Translations under genes and position numbers: made by a program | Shown: piece by piece, positions 1 through 7,978 of the stretch | Numbering within the stretch: the stretch's first letter is position 1 | Layout: each line of letters opens with the position of its first letter | Assembly (NCBI GenBank): GCA_964392665.1 | Contig: CAYMQB010000032.1 | Location: forward strand, 1-35,572 | Length of the DNA stretch: 35,572 nucleotides | Direction: 5' to 3' | From: CAYMQB01 sp964392665 | Lineage (GTDB): Bacteria; Hydrothermota; E44-bin80 | Notes under the pieces: model-generated | Databases searched by the model: none | What the model was told of the DNA's origin: nothing | The model's input: the letters and a program-made list of their open reading frames with translations, nothing else

Positions 1-63
1 GACAGGTTCTTAATTATCGAGTGTTTTATGTCTACAGAGGTGGTTTTTACAGCCAATTTTTGC

Positions 64-92
64 TTGACATATATGTTAAACTGTGTTAGAAA
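64..92 (+). promoter_or_regulatory. Putative sigma-70-type promoter of the V-ATPase operon
   Basis: A perfect TTGACA (64-69) is followed after 17 bases by TAGAAA (87-92), with a TG two bases upstream (84-85) giving an extended -10 look. The first gene starts at 123 behind a GGAGGT at 114-119. The two promoters proposed on the minus strand (33727-33755 and 29791-29819) have the same TTGACA-N17-TA layout, which supports the reading. The -10 is imperfect and nothing upstream of position 1 is visible, so the operon could begin earlier. Confidence 0.45.
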
Positions 93-122
93 AAACACAT
101 TAAAACATAGACTGGAGGTAAA

Positions 123-434
123 ATGGCTGTTGATCTTGTAAACAAAATTTTAGAAACGGAAAAAGAGGCAGATAAGATACGAAAAAATGCAGAAAATGAA
201 GCGGAAAAGAAAGTTAATGAAGCAAGGGAGAAGGCAAAGAACTTGATTAGCAGGGCTTTAGCTGAACGAGAAGGTGAAATCGAAAATGCTATTGAACAGG
301 CACAAAAAGAATCTATTAATACGCTTGATAAGATGAAAAAGGAGCAAGAAAAACTAATAAAAGACATAGATTTAAAACGGGAAAAGTCCTTTGATAAAGC
401 AGTTAAGATGTTACTAAAGGAGATTTTAGGTTAA
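123..434 (+). CDS. atpH: V-type ATP synthase subunit H (peripheral stalk; NtpF/AhaH type)
   Basis: This is a 103-residue, highly charged protein predicted to be almost entirely one alpha-helical coiled coil, rich in Glu, Lys and Ala, with no membrane segment. Size, composition and position directly before subunit I match the small peripheral-stalk subunit of archaeal/bacterial V-type ATPases (AhaH; NtpF in Enterococcus hirae). With subunit E it forms the stator that holds the A3B3 head against rotation. The ATG at 123 follows a GGAGGT at 114-119. Its stop overlaps the next start by one base (TAATG at 432-436), pointing to translational coupling. It is the first gene seen in the operon, downstream of a promoter-like TTGACA. 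Coiled coils carry little sequence signature, so the call rests mainly on context. Confidence 0.85.
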   Translation: MAVDLVNKILETEKEADKIRKNAENEAEKKVNEAREKAKNLISRALAEREGEIENAIEQAQKESINTLDKMKKEQEKLIKDIDLKREKSFDKAVKMLLKEILG

Positions 435-2428
435 TGGGAATAGCGTCTATGAGTAAGGTTTCCATTGGCATTCATTGCTCAGAGAAGAATGGAGTTTTGA
501 AACGACTACAGGACTTGTCGGCTCTTCATATAACAAAGATTGAAGAGGAAATTGAGGAAAAGATAGAGCAAACGCCAGATGAAATGAGGATAAGAGAACT
601 TGAAGCACGACTTTCTCGCATTGGTGATGCGATTTCCTTCACAAGAGGTTACGTTAACCAGGAAGGTTTCCTGCAAGGACTTCTTCCTCAGAAGTTGCCT
701 GTTTCAGAACAGGTTTATAGTGACACACTGAAGAAATTCGACTTCGAATCGGCGGCAAAAAAGATAGAACAACTTGAGGAACAGCTTTCACAATTGAAAT
801 CAGACAAAGAGCATTTATTTTTGACACAAGAGATGACAGAACCCTGGGTCAATCTTGAAACCGATGTCCAACTCCTTAAACCTACAAGAACGACGTTGTT
901 ACTTCCAGGACGAATTAGCAAGAGATTTTACAACAACGAATTCAGAAAGAAGTCAGAAAATGCCGAATTAGAAATACAGGAAGTAAGTGAGTCCAAGAAC
1001 GAGATATTCGCAGTAGTGCTTTTTCACAAGAGTAACGAAGATGTTTGTCGAAACCTGCTTGACGAAGTTAACTTTGTTACAGAGGATTTCAGGGGTCTTG
1101 AAGGAAAAGCGCAGGAAATCTATGATAATGGTAAAGCGAGATTAGACGAGATGGATGGAAAAATCGAGGAGCTCTCGGAAAATGGAAAGAAGTTTGCTGA
1201 ATTTCACGAAGCTCTGCTAATGCTTTATGACGATACTATAGACGAAATTTCTCGATTGAATTCTGTTAAAGAAGGTTCAATAACGAAAACATCGTGCATA
1301 ATTCAGGGATGGGTTGAAAAAAAAAGGAAACAAGAACTTGTTAAATTGGCAGCAGAATACGATGCTGTGGAGTTATATGATACTGAGCCTGAAAAAGGAG
1401 AAAATCCGCCTGTAAAATTGGTGAATAGAAATATATTTAAACCTTTTGAAATCGTTACCAACCTTTACGGCACACCAAATTATAAGGAACTTGATCCAAG
1501 TCCTCTCCTTGCTATCTTTTTCGCCGTCTTCTTTGGTATCTGCATTACCGACGCCGGATATGGCATCATCCTCGCTCTGTTAGCTCTGCTTCTTATGAAA
1601 AAAATGCCTACCGGTAAAAAATTCCTCTGGTTGATTTTCATCGGCGGTATCTTTACAATCATCGAGGGTGCTTTACTTGGAGGTTGGTTTGGAGACCTTT
1701 TCAAAGGAACATACCTTGATGGAATTCTAAAATCTATTATGATTTTTGATCCGATGAAATCATATTTCGTGTTTTACAGACTGGCACTCCTCTTTGGCGC
1801 TATCCAGATATACTGGGGCCTGATATTGAAAGTCTATGAAGAAATAAGAAACAAGAATTTCCCAGCTGCATTCTTCGAAGGAGTCGTATGGATATCACTA
1901 ATTTCATCTCTTTTGGTGCTGCTCTTCGCATCGGATTTTTGCGTACAACTCAATTTGTCGTCATCAAATCTTTTTCCTGGCAGTCTGGTGAAACCCTTTG
2001 GCATCTTAACATTGCTCTGTTGTGTAATTGTCATCGCGTTTGGTGCTCGAAGTGAAAAAAATCCATTTTTTAGACTTTTTCTCGGTGTTCTTAGGTTAAC
2101 CATTCTTGGAGGTATCTTCTCCTATCTTGGCGATTTTCTTTCTTATATCAGGTTAATGGCTCTTGGACTTGTAACTGCGGGAATTGCAGGAGCTATTAAT
2201 GAAATCGCACGGATGACACTTGGTATTCCCATTGCTGGGATTATCATATTTGTTATTATTCTCATCGGTGGTCATCTCTTCAATTTAGGGATAAATACCC
2301 TTGGCGGTTTTGTGCATACTTTGAGGCTGCAGTACGTTGAATTTTTCCAGAAATTCTTCACCGGGGGAGGGAAAGCCTTCAACCCATTGCGAAGAAACGA
2401 AAAGCATATTGTGCTAACACAAGCATAA
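434..2428 (+). CDS. atpI: V-type ATP synthase subunit I (membrane stator subunit a)
   Basis: This 664-residue protein is the stator subunit that forms the ion half-channels against the proteolipid ring. The first ~340 residues are soluble and charged with coiled-coil character. From about residue 350 to 640 there are seven or eight hydrophobic segments. Two conserved arginines are visible: R573 in LSYIRLMALGL, and R631 in HTLRLQYVEFF, followed by the family ending FFTGGGKAFNPL. In E. hirae NtpI two arginines in these places are needed for ion transport. The start MGIASMSKVSI fits the family pattern (MxxxxMKKVxI), so I keep ATG 434 rather than the ATG at 449. It overlaps subunit H by one base and has GGAG at 419-422. 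Confidence 0.97.
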   Translation: MGIASMSKVSIGIHCSEKNGVLKRLQDLSALHITKIEEEIEEKIEQTPDEMRIRELEARLSRIGDAISFTRGYVNQEGFLQGLLPQKLPVSEQVYSDTLKKFDFESAAKKIEQLEEQLSQLKSDKEHLFLTQEMTEPWVNLETDVQLLKPTRTTLLLPGRISKRFYNNEFRKKSENAELEIQEVSESKNEIFAVVLFHKSNEDVCRNLLDEVNFVTEDFRGLEGKAQEIYDNGKARLDEMDGKIEELSENGKKFAEFHEALLMLYDDTIDEISRLNSVKEGSITKTSCIIQGWVEKKRKQELVKLAAEYDAVELYDTEPEKGENPPVKLVNRNIFKPFEIVTNLYGTPNYKELDPSPLLAIFFAVFFGICITDAGYGIILALLALLLMKKMPTGKKFLWLIFIGGIFTIIEGALLGGWFGDLFKGTYLDGILKSIMIFDPMKSYFVFYRLALLFGAIQIYWGLILKVYEEIRNKNFPAAFFEGVVWISLISSLLVLLFASDFCVQLNLSSSNLFPGSLVKPFGILTLLCCVIVIAFGARSEKNPFFRLFLGVLRLTILGGIFSYLGDFLSYIRLMALGLVTAGIAGAINEIARMTLGIPIAGIIIFVIILIGGHLFNLGINTLGGFVHTLRLQYVEFFQKFFTGGGKAFNPLRRNEKHIVLTQA

Positions 2429-2496
2429 TTAATTTAGGAAAACAAAATGAATCTTAATTTTGCAGAGAAACGTTCATTAAAACCAAAGGAGGTTAC

Positions 2497-2943
2497 ATGG
2501 ATGGAGTGGGAATTGCAATCGCCGGTAGCGCTATGGCTGCATTCCTCGCTGGAGTAGGGTCAGCAATAGGTATTGGTATTGTTGGTCAGCAAGCAGCAGG
2601 TGTACTCAGTGAAGACCCTGAAAAATTTGGAAGTCTTTTTCTCCTCGTTGTTCTACCTGGCACACAGGGATTCTACGGTTTTCTTGCTTCCATGCTCGCT
2701 ATGGGAAAAATAACACCAAGTATAAGCATGGTCGATGGATGGCGCGTCCTCTTTGCCTGTCTTCCTATCGCAATAGCCGGCTTAATTTCAGCCATACACC
2801 AGGGAAAAGTTTGTGCTGCTGGCGCAAACTTGGTTGCAAAGAGGGCTGATCAGGCAATGAAAGGAGTAATGTACGCAGTTATGGTAGAAACATATGCAGT
2901 CTTGGGACTAATTATAACCATTTTCTTGTTGGCCAAAGTCTAA
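2497..2943 (+). CDS. atpK: V-type ATP synthase subunit K (Na+-type proteolipid, c ring)
   Basis: This 148-residue rotor-ring proteolipid has four transmembrane helices in two fused hairpins. The ion carboxylate is E131 in VETYAVLGL (helix 4). The first hairpin has LPGTQGFYGF with no carboxylate. The Na+ ligands defined in E. hirae NtpK (L61 backbone, T64, Q65, Q110, E139) correspond to L53, T56, Q57, Q102 and E131 here, all at a constant offset of eight residues. This predicts a sodium-translocating ring with one ion site per four helices. The ATG at 2497 lies four bases after a perfect AGGAGG (2487-2492), the strongest ribosome site in the operon, as expected for a multicopy subunit. The ATG at 2447 is out of frame. 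Confidence 0.97.
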   Translation: MDGVGIAIAGSAMAAFLAGVGSAIGIGIVGQQAAGVLSEDPEKFGSLFLLVVLPGTQGFYGFLASMLAMGKITPSISMVDGWRVLFACLPIAIAGLISAIHQGKVCAAGANLVAKRADQAMKGVMYAVMVETYAVLGLIITIFLLAKV

Positions 2944-3030
2944 AAGCGTTTTCGCATAAAAAATATTATGATTGTCTTAAAAATGTATACTAAATCGGGA
3001 ACATTAAGAATCAACTAAGGAGGGATTGAT

Positions 3031-3612
3031 TTGGCAGATAGCAGAATCAGAGAGAAGATACTTAAAGATGCAAAAGATGATGCGAACAGGATAATAAAAG
3101 AAGCTAAGGAGAAAGCAAGAGGCATAATAAAGCAGGCAACAGCCGAAGAGATGGATGTCAGGAAACAAACAAAAGAACTCGCTATGAAAGCTAAAAATCG
3201 GGAGCTGGAACGACGGTTTTCGGAATCGCGTATGCATAATAAAGCCCAGATTTTAGCCGAAAAGAGAAAAGTAATCGATTCTGTTTTTGCTGAAGCTAAA
3301 AACCGGATACTCTTACTCGAAAAACGTGAGTACATAAAATTCATTTGCAATATGATAAAAGACGAGGTAAAGAAAGGTAAATTCTCACTCGTTTTATCTG
3401 GTAAAGATGTTAAGAGGTTTGGTAAGGGGATTTTTAAAGAGATTTTGCTTGAGTTAGGTTGCAAAGAAGAAACTGAATTCGAAAATTCGAATTTCGATGG
3501 TGGATGCATCCTAAAGAAAGATACCTACGAATTCAATGCTACCGTTGATACGGTTCTCCATAAAATTAAAGAGAGTTTCGAAGGTGAACTGGCAAAAATC
3601 CTGTTTTCTTGA
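3031..3612 (+). CDS. atpE: V-type ATP synthase subunit E (peripheral stalk)
   Basis: This 193-residue protein has an N-terminal charged coiled coil (about residues 1-85) and a C-terminal mixed alpha/beta head containing GGCIL near residue 152. That is the layout of V/A-type subunit E, which pairs with subunit H and attaches the stator to the catalytic head. The start is a TTG at 3031 preceded by AAGGAGGGA (3018-3025). The encoded MADSRIREKILKDAKDDA resembles the usual N-terminus, and no ATG lies nearby in frame. It sits in the E. hirae-like order between K and C. Confidence 0.93.
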   Translation: MADSRIREKILKDAKDDANRIIKEAKEKARGIIKQATAEEMDVRKQTKELAMKAKNRELERRFSESRMHNKAQILAEKRKVIDSVFAEAKNRILLLEKREYIKFICNMIKDEVKKGKFSLVLSGKDVKRFGKGIFKEILLELGCKEETEFENSNFDGGCILKKDTYEFNATVDTVLHKIKESFEGELAKILFS

Positions 3613-3688
3613 TTGCAAAAGAGGAATGAATCTTGGAATGAGAATCCCGAGGTTCGGAAATTAAAAGAACCAAACAAAACGTTAAACT

Positions 3689-4699
3689 ATGATTGAGTTT
3701 AAAGCTGATATGAAGTATGCATACTCTACTGGAAGGGTTAGAGCATTAGAGACGAAGTTGCTCTCGAATACAAAAGTTGAAAAGATGATAGAAAGTCCAA
3801 CCATCGGCGATGCCCTTGTTTATCTTGAAGACACTGCATATGATGACACTCTTGGTGAGATAAGCGTCCCTGGTAAATATCAAGAGATGGTGAAGGAGGA
3901 AAAAAAGCTTTCGTCATTTTTAATGGGAAAATTGATATTTGATGAAGAGATAAGAGATTTGCTCAAAATTCCACACGATTTCCTAAATTTGAAGTTACTT
4001 ATAAAGGGTAGGCTTAGTGAAGTGGATACATCCTCTTTTCTTTCAAGTTTCGGGACTTTTCCTGTTGATATTATGGCACAGGCTTTCCAGACCGAGAATT
4101 TTAGCCTTTTACCCGAATTTATGAGGGAAATCATAGGCTTAGCAATTGCACATCACTACCTTAAGAAAGATCTTAAATCCGTAGAATTTCTCATTGATAA
4201 TTTCGAGTACAAATATATGCTTTCTTTAGCCGAAAGAACAAAAATTCCCTTTCTTAAATACTATGTTAAGACGAAAATAGACCTGGCAAATATTGAATCG
4301 TTTCTGAGAATTAAATATTTTGATACATCTGATGATTGCAGTGAAGTGTTGATAAAAGGAGGAGAATTAAGTGTAAGTTTTTTTCTGAAAATGACCGGAG
4401 AACAAATTGAATCATTGTCATCTTCATTCAAGAACACACCTTACGCAAACCTTGCCGTTATTGGTATTAAGGATATAGTTGAGAAGGGACGGTTTTCTAG
4501 TCTCGATAAGGAATCGGATAATTTAATAATGCACATAATGCGCTGTACACGTTATGTTACATTTGGAGTCGAACCTGTATTTGCTTATTTCATTGCGCGG
4601 GAAGCAGACCTTAACATAATTAAGATGATACTTATTGGAAAACTGAATGAAATGCCAGCGGAACAAATGCGCGAAAGGATTCCTGCGACTTTTAATTAG
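3689..4699 (+). CDS. atpC: V-type ATP synthase subunit C (d-type socket subunit)
   Basis: This 336-residue soluble, mostly helical protein matches subunit C (NtpC; eukaryotic subunit d) in length. This subunit caps the proteolipid ring and connects it to the central shaft. Recognisable features are the N-terminal YAYSTGRVRALETKLL, then LKIPHDFLNLKLLIKGRL near residue 95, and a C-terminal FGVEPVFAYFIAREADLNIIKMILIGK, typical of the family. No clear Shine-Dalgarno is seen before ATG 3689, although 76 bases separate it from subunit E. Translation may depend on upstream ribosome traffic. The next gene starts nine bases after its stop. Confidence 0.95.
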   Translation: MIEFKADMKYAYSTGRVRALETKLLSNTKVEKMIESPTIGDALVYLEDTAYDDTLGEISVPGKYQEMVKEEKKLSSFLMGKLIFDEEIRDLLKIPHDFLNLKLLIKGRLSEVDTSSFLSSFGTFPVDIMAQAFQTENFSLLPEFMREIIGLAIAHHYLKKDLKSVEFLIDNFEYKYMLSLAERTKIPFLKYYVKTKIDLANIESFLRIKYFDTSDDCSEVLIKGGELSVSFFLKMTGEQIESLSSSFKNTPYANLAVIGIKDIVEKGRFSSLDKESDNLIMHIMRCTRYVTFGVEPVFAYFIAREADLNIIKMILIGKLNEMPAEQMRERIPATFN

Positions 4700-4707
4700 A
4701 TAATACA

Positions 4708-5034
4708 ATGAAGGGTAAGATAGCTGCGGTTGGAGAAAGAGATATTATTGAACCCTTGAAAATGGTAGGGGTAGACATATATCCGGTCAATAAAGAAAAT
4801 GTGAAGGAAATTCTTGTGAAAGTCCTAAATAAAAAGTATTCCGTTGTTTTGATCGGCGAAGACAGCATAGAAGGTATTGAATCTCTTTTTTTGAAGCTTT
4901 CTTCGAGACCAGAGACGAGTATAGTTCCAATTCCGGGTAAAGGCAGGAGTAAAGGTCTTGCTTATAACAGATTAAGAGAAACGATAAAGAGAGCGGTTGG
5001 AACCGACATACTGAAGGAAAACAATGAAGGATAG
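4708..5034 (+). CDS. atpF: V-type ATP synthase subunit F (central shaft)
   Basis: This 108-residue small alpha/beta protein starts MKGKIAAVGERDIIEPLKMVGV and contains the strand VVLIGEDSI and a C-terminal helix. This is the normal form of subunit F (NtpG of E. hirae), which binds subunit D in the rotating shaft. It follows subunit C as in the E. hirae operon, where the catalytic subunit A comes next. Here the following gene is instead etfA, which overlaps this one by 11 bases (5024-5034). This is the point where the ATPase operon is interrupted. No strong ribosome site is visible before ATG 4708. Confidence 0.95.
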   Translation: MKGKIAAVGERDIIEPLKMVGVDIYPVNKENVKEILVKVLNKKYSVVLIGEDSIEGIESLFLKLSSRPETSIVPIPGKGRSKGLAYNRLRETIKRAVGTDILKENNEG

Positions 5035-6241
5035 TATACCAAATAGTGATTTCCCCATTAGAATAATTGGGGAGAAATGTACTCTATGTGGCATCTGCGT
5101 TGATTCCTGCCCTGTAGGGGCGATGAGCGAGGATGACGGGAAGATACTAATAGATGAGAATTTGTGTACGGTATGTGCAGTGTGTTCTTCCGTTTGCCCG
5201 GAAGATGCAATTATAGTCGAGAGGGAGTCAGAAAGAAGTACAAATTTGGGAGATTATAAAGGGGTTTGGGTTTTTGCCGAGCAGAAGAAGGGAAAAGTGG
5301 AATCGGTGGTTTTTGAATTACTTGGGAAGGGGAGGGAACTTGCAGAAAAATTGAAATGCGAGGTTTCAGCAGTATTGATGGGTAATAGTATAGCGGGTGA
5401 GACAGAATTGCTGATTCAAAAAGGTGCGGATAATGTTTTCTTGATAGACCAACCTGAACTTGAAAATTTTCTTCCTGAAGCATATTCAAAGGTTTTGAGA
5501 GAACTAGTTCTGGAATACAAACCAGAAGTGATTTTAGCAGGTTCAACAACCATTGGGCGTTCACTCTTTGGAAGACTCTCCGTAAGTTTGAGAACCGGTT
5601 TGACGGCAGATTGCACAGAGCTGGATATAGACAAAGAAGATGGAAAACTCATACAGACAAGACCTGCCTTTGGTGGAAATATTATGGCTACAATCATAAC
5701 ACCGAATTCAAGACCGCAGATGGCTACAGTAAGGCACAAGGTTATGAAGGAATTAGCTTTAGATAAGAAGAGAACGGGAAAGATTGTTAGAAAAACCTTT
5801 CCAAAAGACATTACAGATTCAAGGAGTAAGTTTATAGAGTACGTCGAAGACCTTTCACAGCAGGTCAAATTGACCGAAGCCGACATAATCGTTTCGGGTG
5901 GAAGGGGGCTTTGTGCTCCTGAAAATTTCAAACTGATAGAATCGTTAGCAAAGGTGCTTAACGGTGCAGTCGGAGCTTCAAGACCTGTGGTTGATGAAGG
6001 ATGGATACCCTACTCGCACCAGGTTGGTCAAACGGGGAAAACCGTTTCGCCGAAATTATATGTAGCCGTTGGGATTTCAGGTTCTGTTCAGCATATTGCA
6101 GGGATGCAATCATCGGATATTATCATTGCAATTAACAAAGATCCGGATGCTCCAATCTTCAAATTATGTGATTACGGCATAGTTGGAGACCTTTTCGAGG
6201 TCTTACCTGAACTAACCAGAAAACTGAAAGAGGCTTTCTAG
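5024..6241 (+). CDS. etfA: Electron transfer flavoprotein alpha subunit with N-terminal 2x[4Fe-4S] ferredoxin domain
   Basis: The 405-residue protein begins with a two-cluster ferredoxin domain: C19-C22-C25-C29 and C48-C51-C54-C58, each ending CP. After about residue 70 comes the ETF alpha/beta domain I (VWVFAEQKKGKVESV onward). The C-terminal FAD domain follows, with GGRGL and SRPVVDEGWIPYSHQVGQTGKTV and then AVGISGSVQHIAGM. It passes electrons through bound FAD. Ferredoxin-fused EtfA proteins are known from anaerobes with flavin-bifurcating or ferredoxin-linked ETFs (for example caffeyl-CoA reductase CarE). The ATG at 5024 has AAGGAA at 5014-5019 and overlaps atpF by 11 bases. The partner etfB lies 5.8 kb downstream, after the fatty-acid block. 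No acyl-CoA dehydrogenase or other partner is in the window. Confidence 0.95.
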   Translation: MKDSIPNSDFPIRIIGEKCTLCGICVDSCPVGAMSEDDGKILIDENLCTVCAVCSSVCPEDAIIVERESERSTNLGDYKGVWVFAEQKKGKVESVVFELLGKGRELAEKLKCEVSAVLMGNSIAGETELLIQKGADNVFLIDQPELENFLPEAYSKVLRELVLEYKPEVILAGSTTIGRSLFGRLSVSLRTGLTADCTELDIDKEDGKLIQTRPAFGGNIMATIITPNSRPQMATVRHKVMKELALDKKRTGKIVRKTFPKDITDSRSKFIEYVEDLSQQVKLTEADIIVSGGRGLCAPENFKLIESLAKVLNGAVGASRPVVDEGWIPYSHQVGQTGKTVSPKLYVAVGISGSVQHIAGMQSSDIIIAINKDPDAPIFKLCDYGIVGDLFEVLPELTRKLKEAF

Positions 6242-6243
6242 TA

Positions 6244-6774
6244 ATGACAAATAATGCACTTAAGTGGAACATTGATTCGCTTAAGCAGGATGATAATTTT
6301 TTCAGGCTGTCTTTCGCGCCTGAAAAAATCGGTGTTCAAAATGGGCTCATTGAAGGAGAAATCAGGGGCAAGATTAATCTGAAAAAGCAAGGAAGAAAGG
6401 TTGAATTGATAGGAACGATTTCATTCACGGTAATGCTGGAATGTGCGCGGTGTTTTAAAAAATTCAGTGCAGACAAGAGCAAAAAGGTTCGTTTGTTTTT
6501 CATCGAAGGTGAAATGCAAAAAGAAAAAGATATGAGAAAGCTTTCCTCAATGGATGATTTGATGGAGTATTATGAAAACGATATAATAGACGTAGGTCCA
6601 GTATTTCACGATTCAATTTGTCTTTCTGTTCCAATGAAACCACTATGCAAGGATGACTGCAAAGGATTATGTCCTATTTGTGGAATCAACCTTAACGAAG
6701 AGTACTGCAGTTGCGGAGAAGAAAAAAGTGACCCAAGATGGGCACCTTTAAAAAAGTTGCTAAAAAAAGAATAG
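6244..6774 (+). CDS. yceD: YceD/DUF177 family protein
   Basis: This 176-residue protein has the DUF177/YceD pattern: an internal CARC (C67, C70) and a C-terminal cysteine cluster (C135, C139, C143, C146, C155, C157) within CPICGINLNEEYCSC. The cluster is likely to bind metal. In E. coli the family (YceD) is linked to accumulation of 23S rRNA, and the gene is nearly always directly upstream of rpmF, as here. It starts two bases after the etfA stop. Its stop codon overlaps the ribosome site of rpmF. Confidence 0.93.
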   Translation: MTNNALKWNIDSLKQDDNFFRLSFAPEKIGVQNGLIEGEIRGKINLKKQGRKVELIGTISFTVMLECARCFKKFSADKSKKVRLFFIEGEMQKEKDMRKLSSMDDLMEYYENDIIDVGPVFHDSICLSVPMKPLCKDDCKGLCPICGINLNEEYCSCGEEKSDPRWAPLKKLLKKE

Positions 6775-6782
6775 GAGGATGA

Positions 6783-6965
6783 ATGGCTTTACCAAAACAA
6801 AGACATTCGAAAACAAGAGGTAGAAAAAGGAGGACACACTGGAAATGTTCTTTTCCTCAGCTAGTCAAATGTTCGCACTGTCATAGTTTAAAACTCCCTC
6901 ACAGGGTATGTCAGAACTGTGGATATTATAAGGGAAGAGAAGTGATTAAGATAAAAGAGGAATAA
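6783..6965 (+). CDS. rpmF: 50S ribosomal protein L32
   Basis: This 60-residue basic protein starts MALPKQRHSKTRGRKRRTHW, the classical L32 N-terminus. It has a zinc ribbon C30-x2-C33 and C43-x2-C46, so it is the zinc-binding (C+) form. The ribosome site AGGAGG (6773-6778) lies in the last codons of yceD. The TAA overlaps the plsX start by one base. The yceD-rpmF-plsX order is one of the most conserved bacterial gene strings. Confidence 0.98.
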   Translation: MALPKQRHSKTRGRKRRTHWKCSFPQLVKCSHCHSLKLPHRVCQNCGYYKGREVIKIKEE

Positions 6966-7978
6966 TGCGAATTGCAGTTGATGCTATGGGGGGCGATGAA
7001 GCTCCATTTGTTAATGTTTCCGGTAGTATTCAAGCCGTTAAAGAGGACAGCGATATCGATATTGTCCTCACCGGCAATGAGGATTCGATCAAGGACTGTT
7101 TTAAACAGATGGATTTAAAGCATGATAATTTCGAGATCGTTAATGCCTCACAGACCGTAGAAGCCCATGAGAAACCGACAGATGCATTCAGAAAGAAAAA
7201 AGATTCCTCGATTTCCGTTGGATTAAGAATGCTCAAAGAGAAAAAAGTTGATGCGTTTGTTAGCGCTGGCAATACCGGTGCTGTTGTTGCTTTTTCGATT
7301 TTCACTCTCGGGAGGTTAAAAGGTGTTCTAAGACCGGCTCTTGCAAGCTTTTTTCCAACGCTTTCCGGATGTTGTTTGGTACTTGATGTTGGAGCAACAT
7401 CGGATACAAAGGCAATAAACCTTTTACAGTATGCAATTATGGGTTCTATCTATTACCAGAAAATTGTAGGCAAAGAAAATCCGCGAATTGGACTTCTTAG
7501 CATTGGTGAAGAAAGCACAAAGGGCAAGGGATTAACATATCAAGCGTTTCAAATGATTGAGAAGAGTGGATTGAACTTCACAGGTAACATTGAAGGAAAT
7601 GATATCCTAAAGGGAAAAGCAGACGTAGTGGTGGCTGATGGATTTGCTGGAAATGCTATTCTTAAATTCGGTGAGAGTATTGTGAATATTATTTTGGATG
7701 GATTTAGAAATGCAGTCAAGGGAAATCTCAGGTATAAATTGGGGGGTATGCTTCTCAAGCCAGCGATAAAAAAATTGTTCAAAAGAATGAACTATGAGGA
7801 GTATGGTGGAGCCGCTCTTCTCGGTGTAGATGGGATTACCTTAATCTCACATGGAAGGTCCAATGCCAGGGCAATAAAAAGTGCCATACTTGCTGCACAA
7901 AAAGATGCAAGAGAGAAAGTAAATGAGATAATCAGTCAAAAGCTAAAAGGAATCAATATGGAAGGGAATAGTGGGTAA
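6965..7978 (+). CDS. plsX: Phosphate acyltransferase PlsX
   Basis: This 337-residue soluble enzyme converts acyl-ACP to acyl phosphate, the acyl donor for PlsY in phospholipid synthesis. The N-terminus MRIAVDAMGGDEAP is diagnostic. Further family stretches are FVSAGNTGAVVA, LVLDVGAT and VADGFAGNAILKF. Length is typical. The start overlaps the rpmF stop (TAATG) with GAGGAA just upstream. The end overlaps fabD by eight bases. Together with fabD, fabG, acpP and fabF it forms the fatty-acid and phospholipid entry cluster. Confidence 0.98.
   Translation: MRIAVDAMGGDEAPFVNVSGSIQAVKEDSDIDIVLTGNEDSIKDCFKQMDLKHDNFEIVNASQTVEAHEKPTDAFRKKKDSSISVGLRMLKEKKVDAFVSAGNTGAVVAFSIFTLGRLKGVLRPALASFFPTLSGCCLVLDVGATSDTKAINLLQYAIMGSIYYQKIVGKENPRIGLLSIGEESTKGKGLTYQAFQMIEKSGLNFTGNIEGNDILKGKADVVVADGFAGNAILKFGESIVNIILDGFRNAVKGNLRYKLGGMLLKPAIKKLFKRMNYEEYGGAALLGVDGITLISHGRSNARAIKSAILAAQKDAREKVNEIISQKLKGINMEGNSG

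Noticed and set aside
86..367. Reading frames antisense to the ATPase and fatty-acid genes
   Set aside because: They mirror well-supported genes, have low-complexity Ser/Phe-rich products and lack ribosome sites.
2447..2496. ATG at 2447 upstream of atpK
   Set aside because: It is out of frame with atpK and has no family likeness. The perfect AGGAGG serves ATG 2497.
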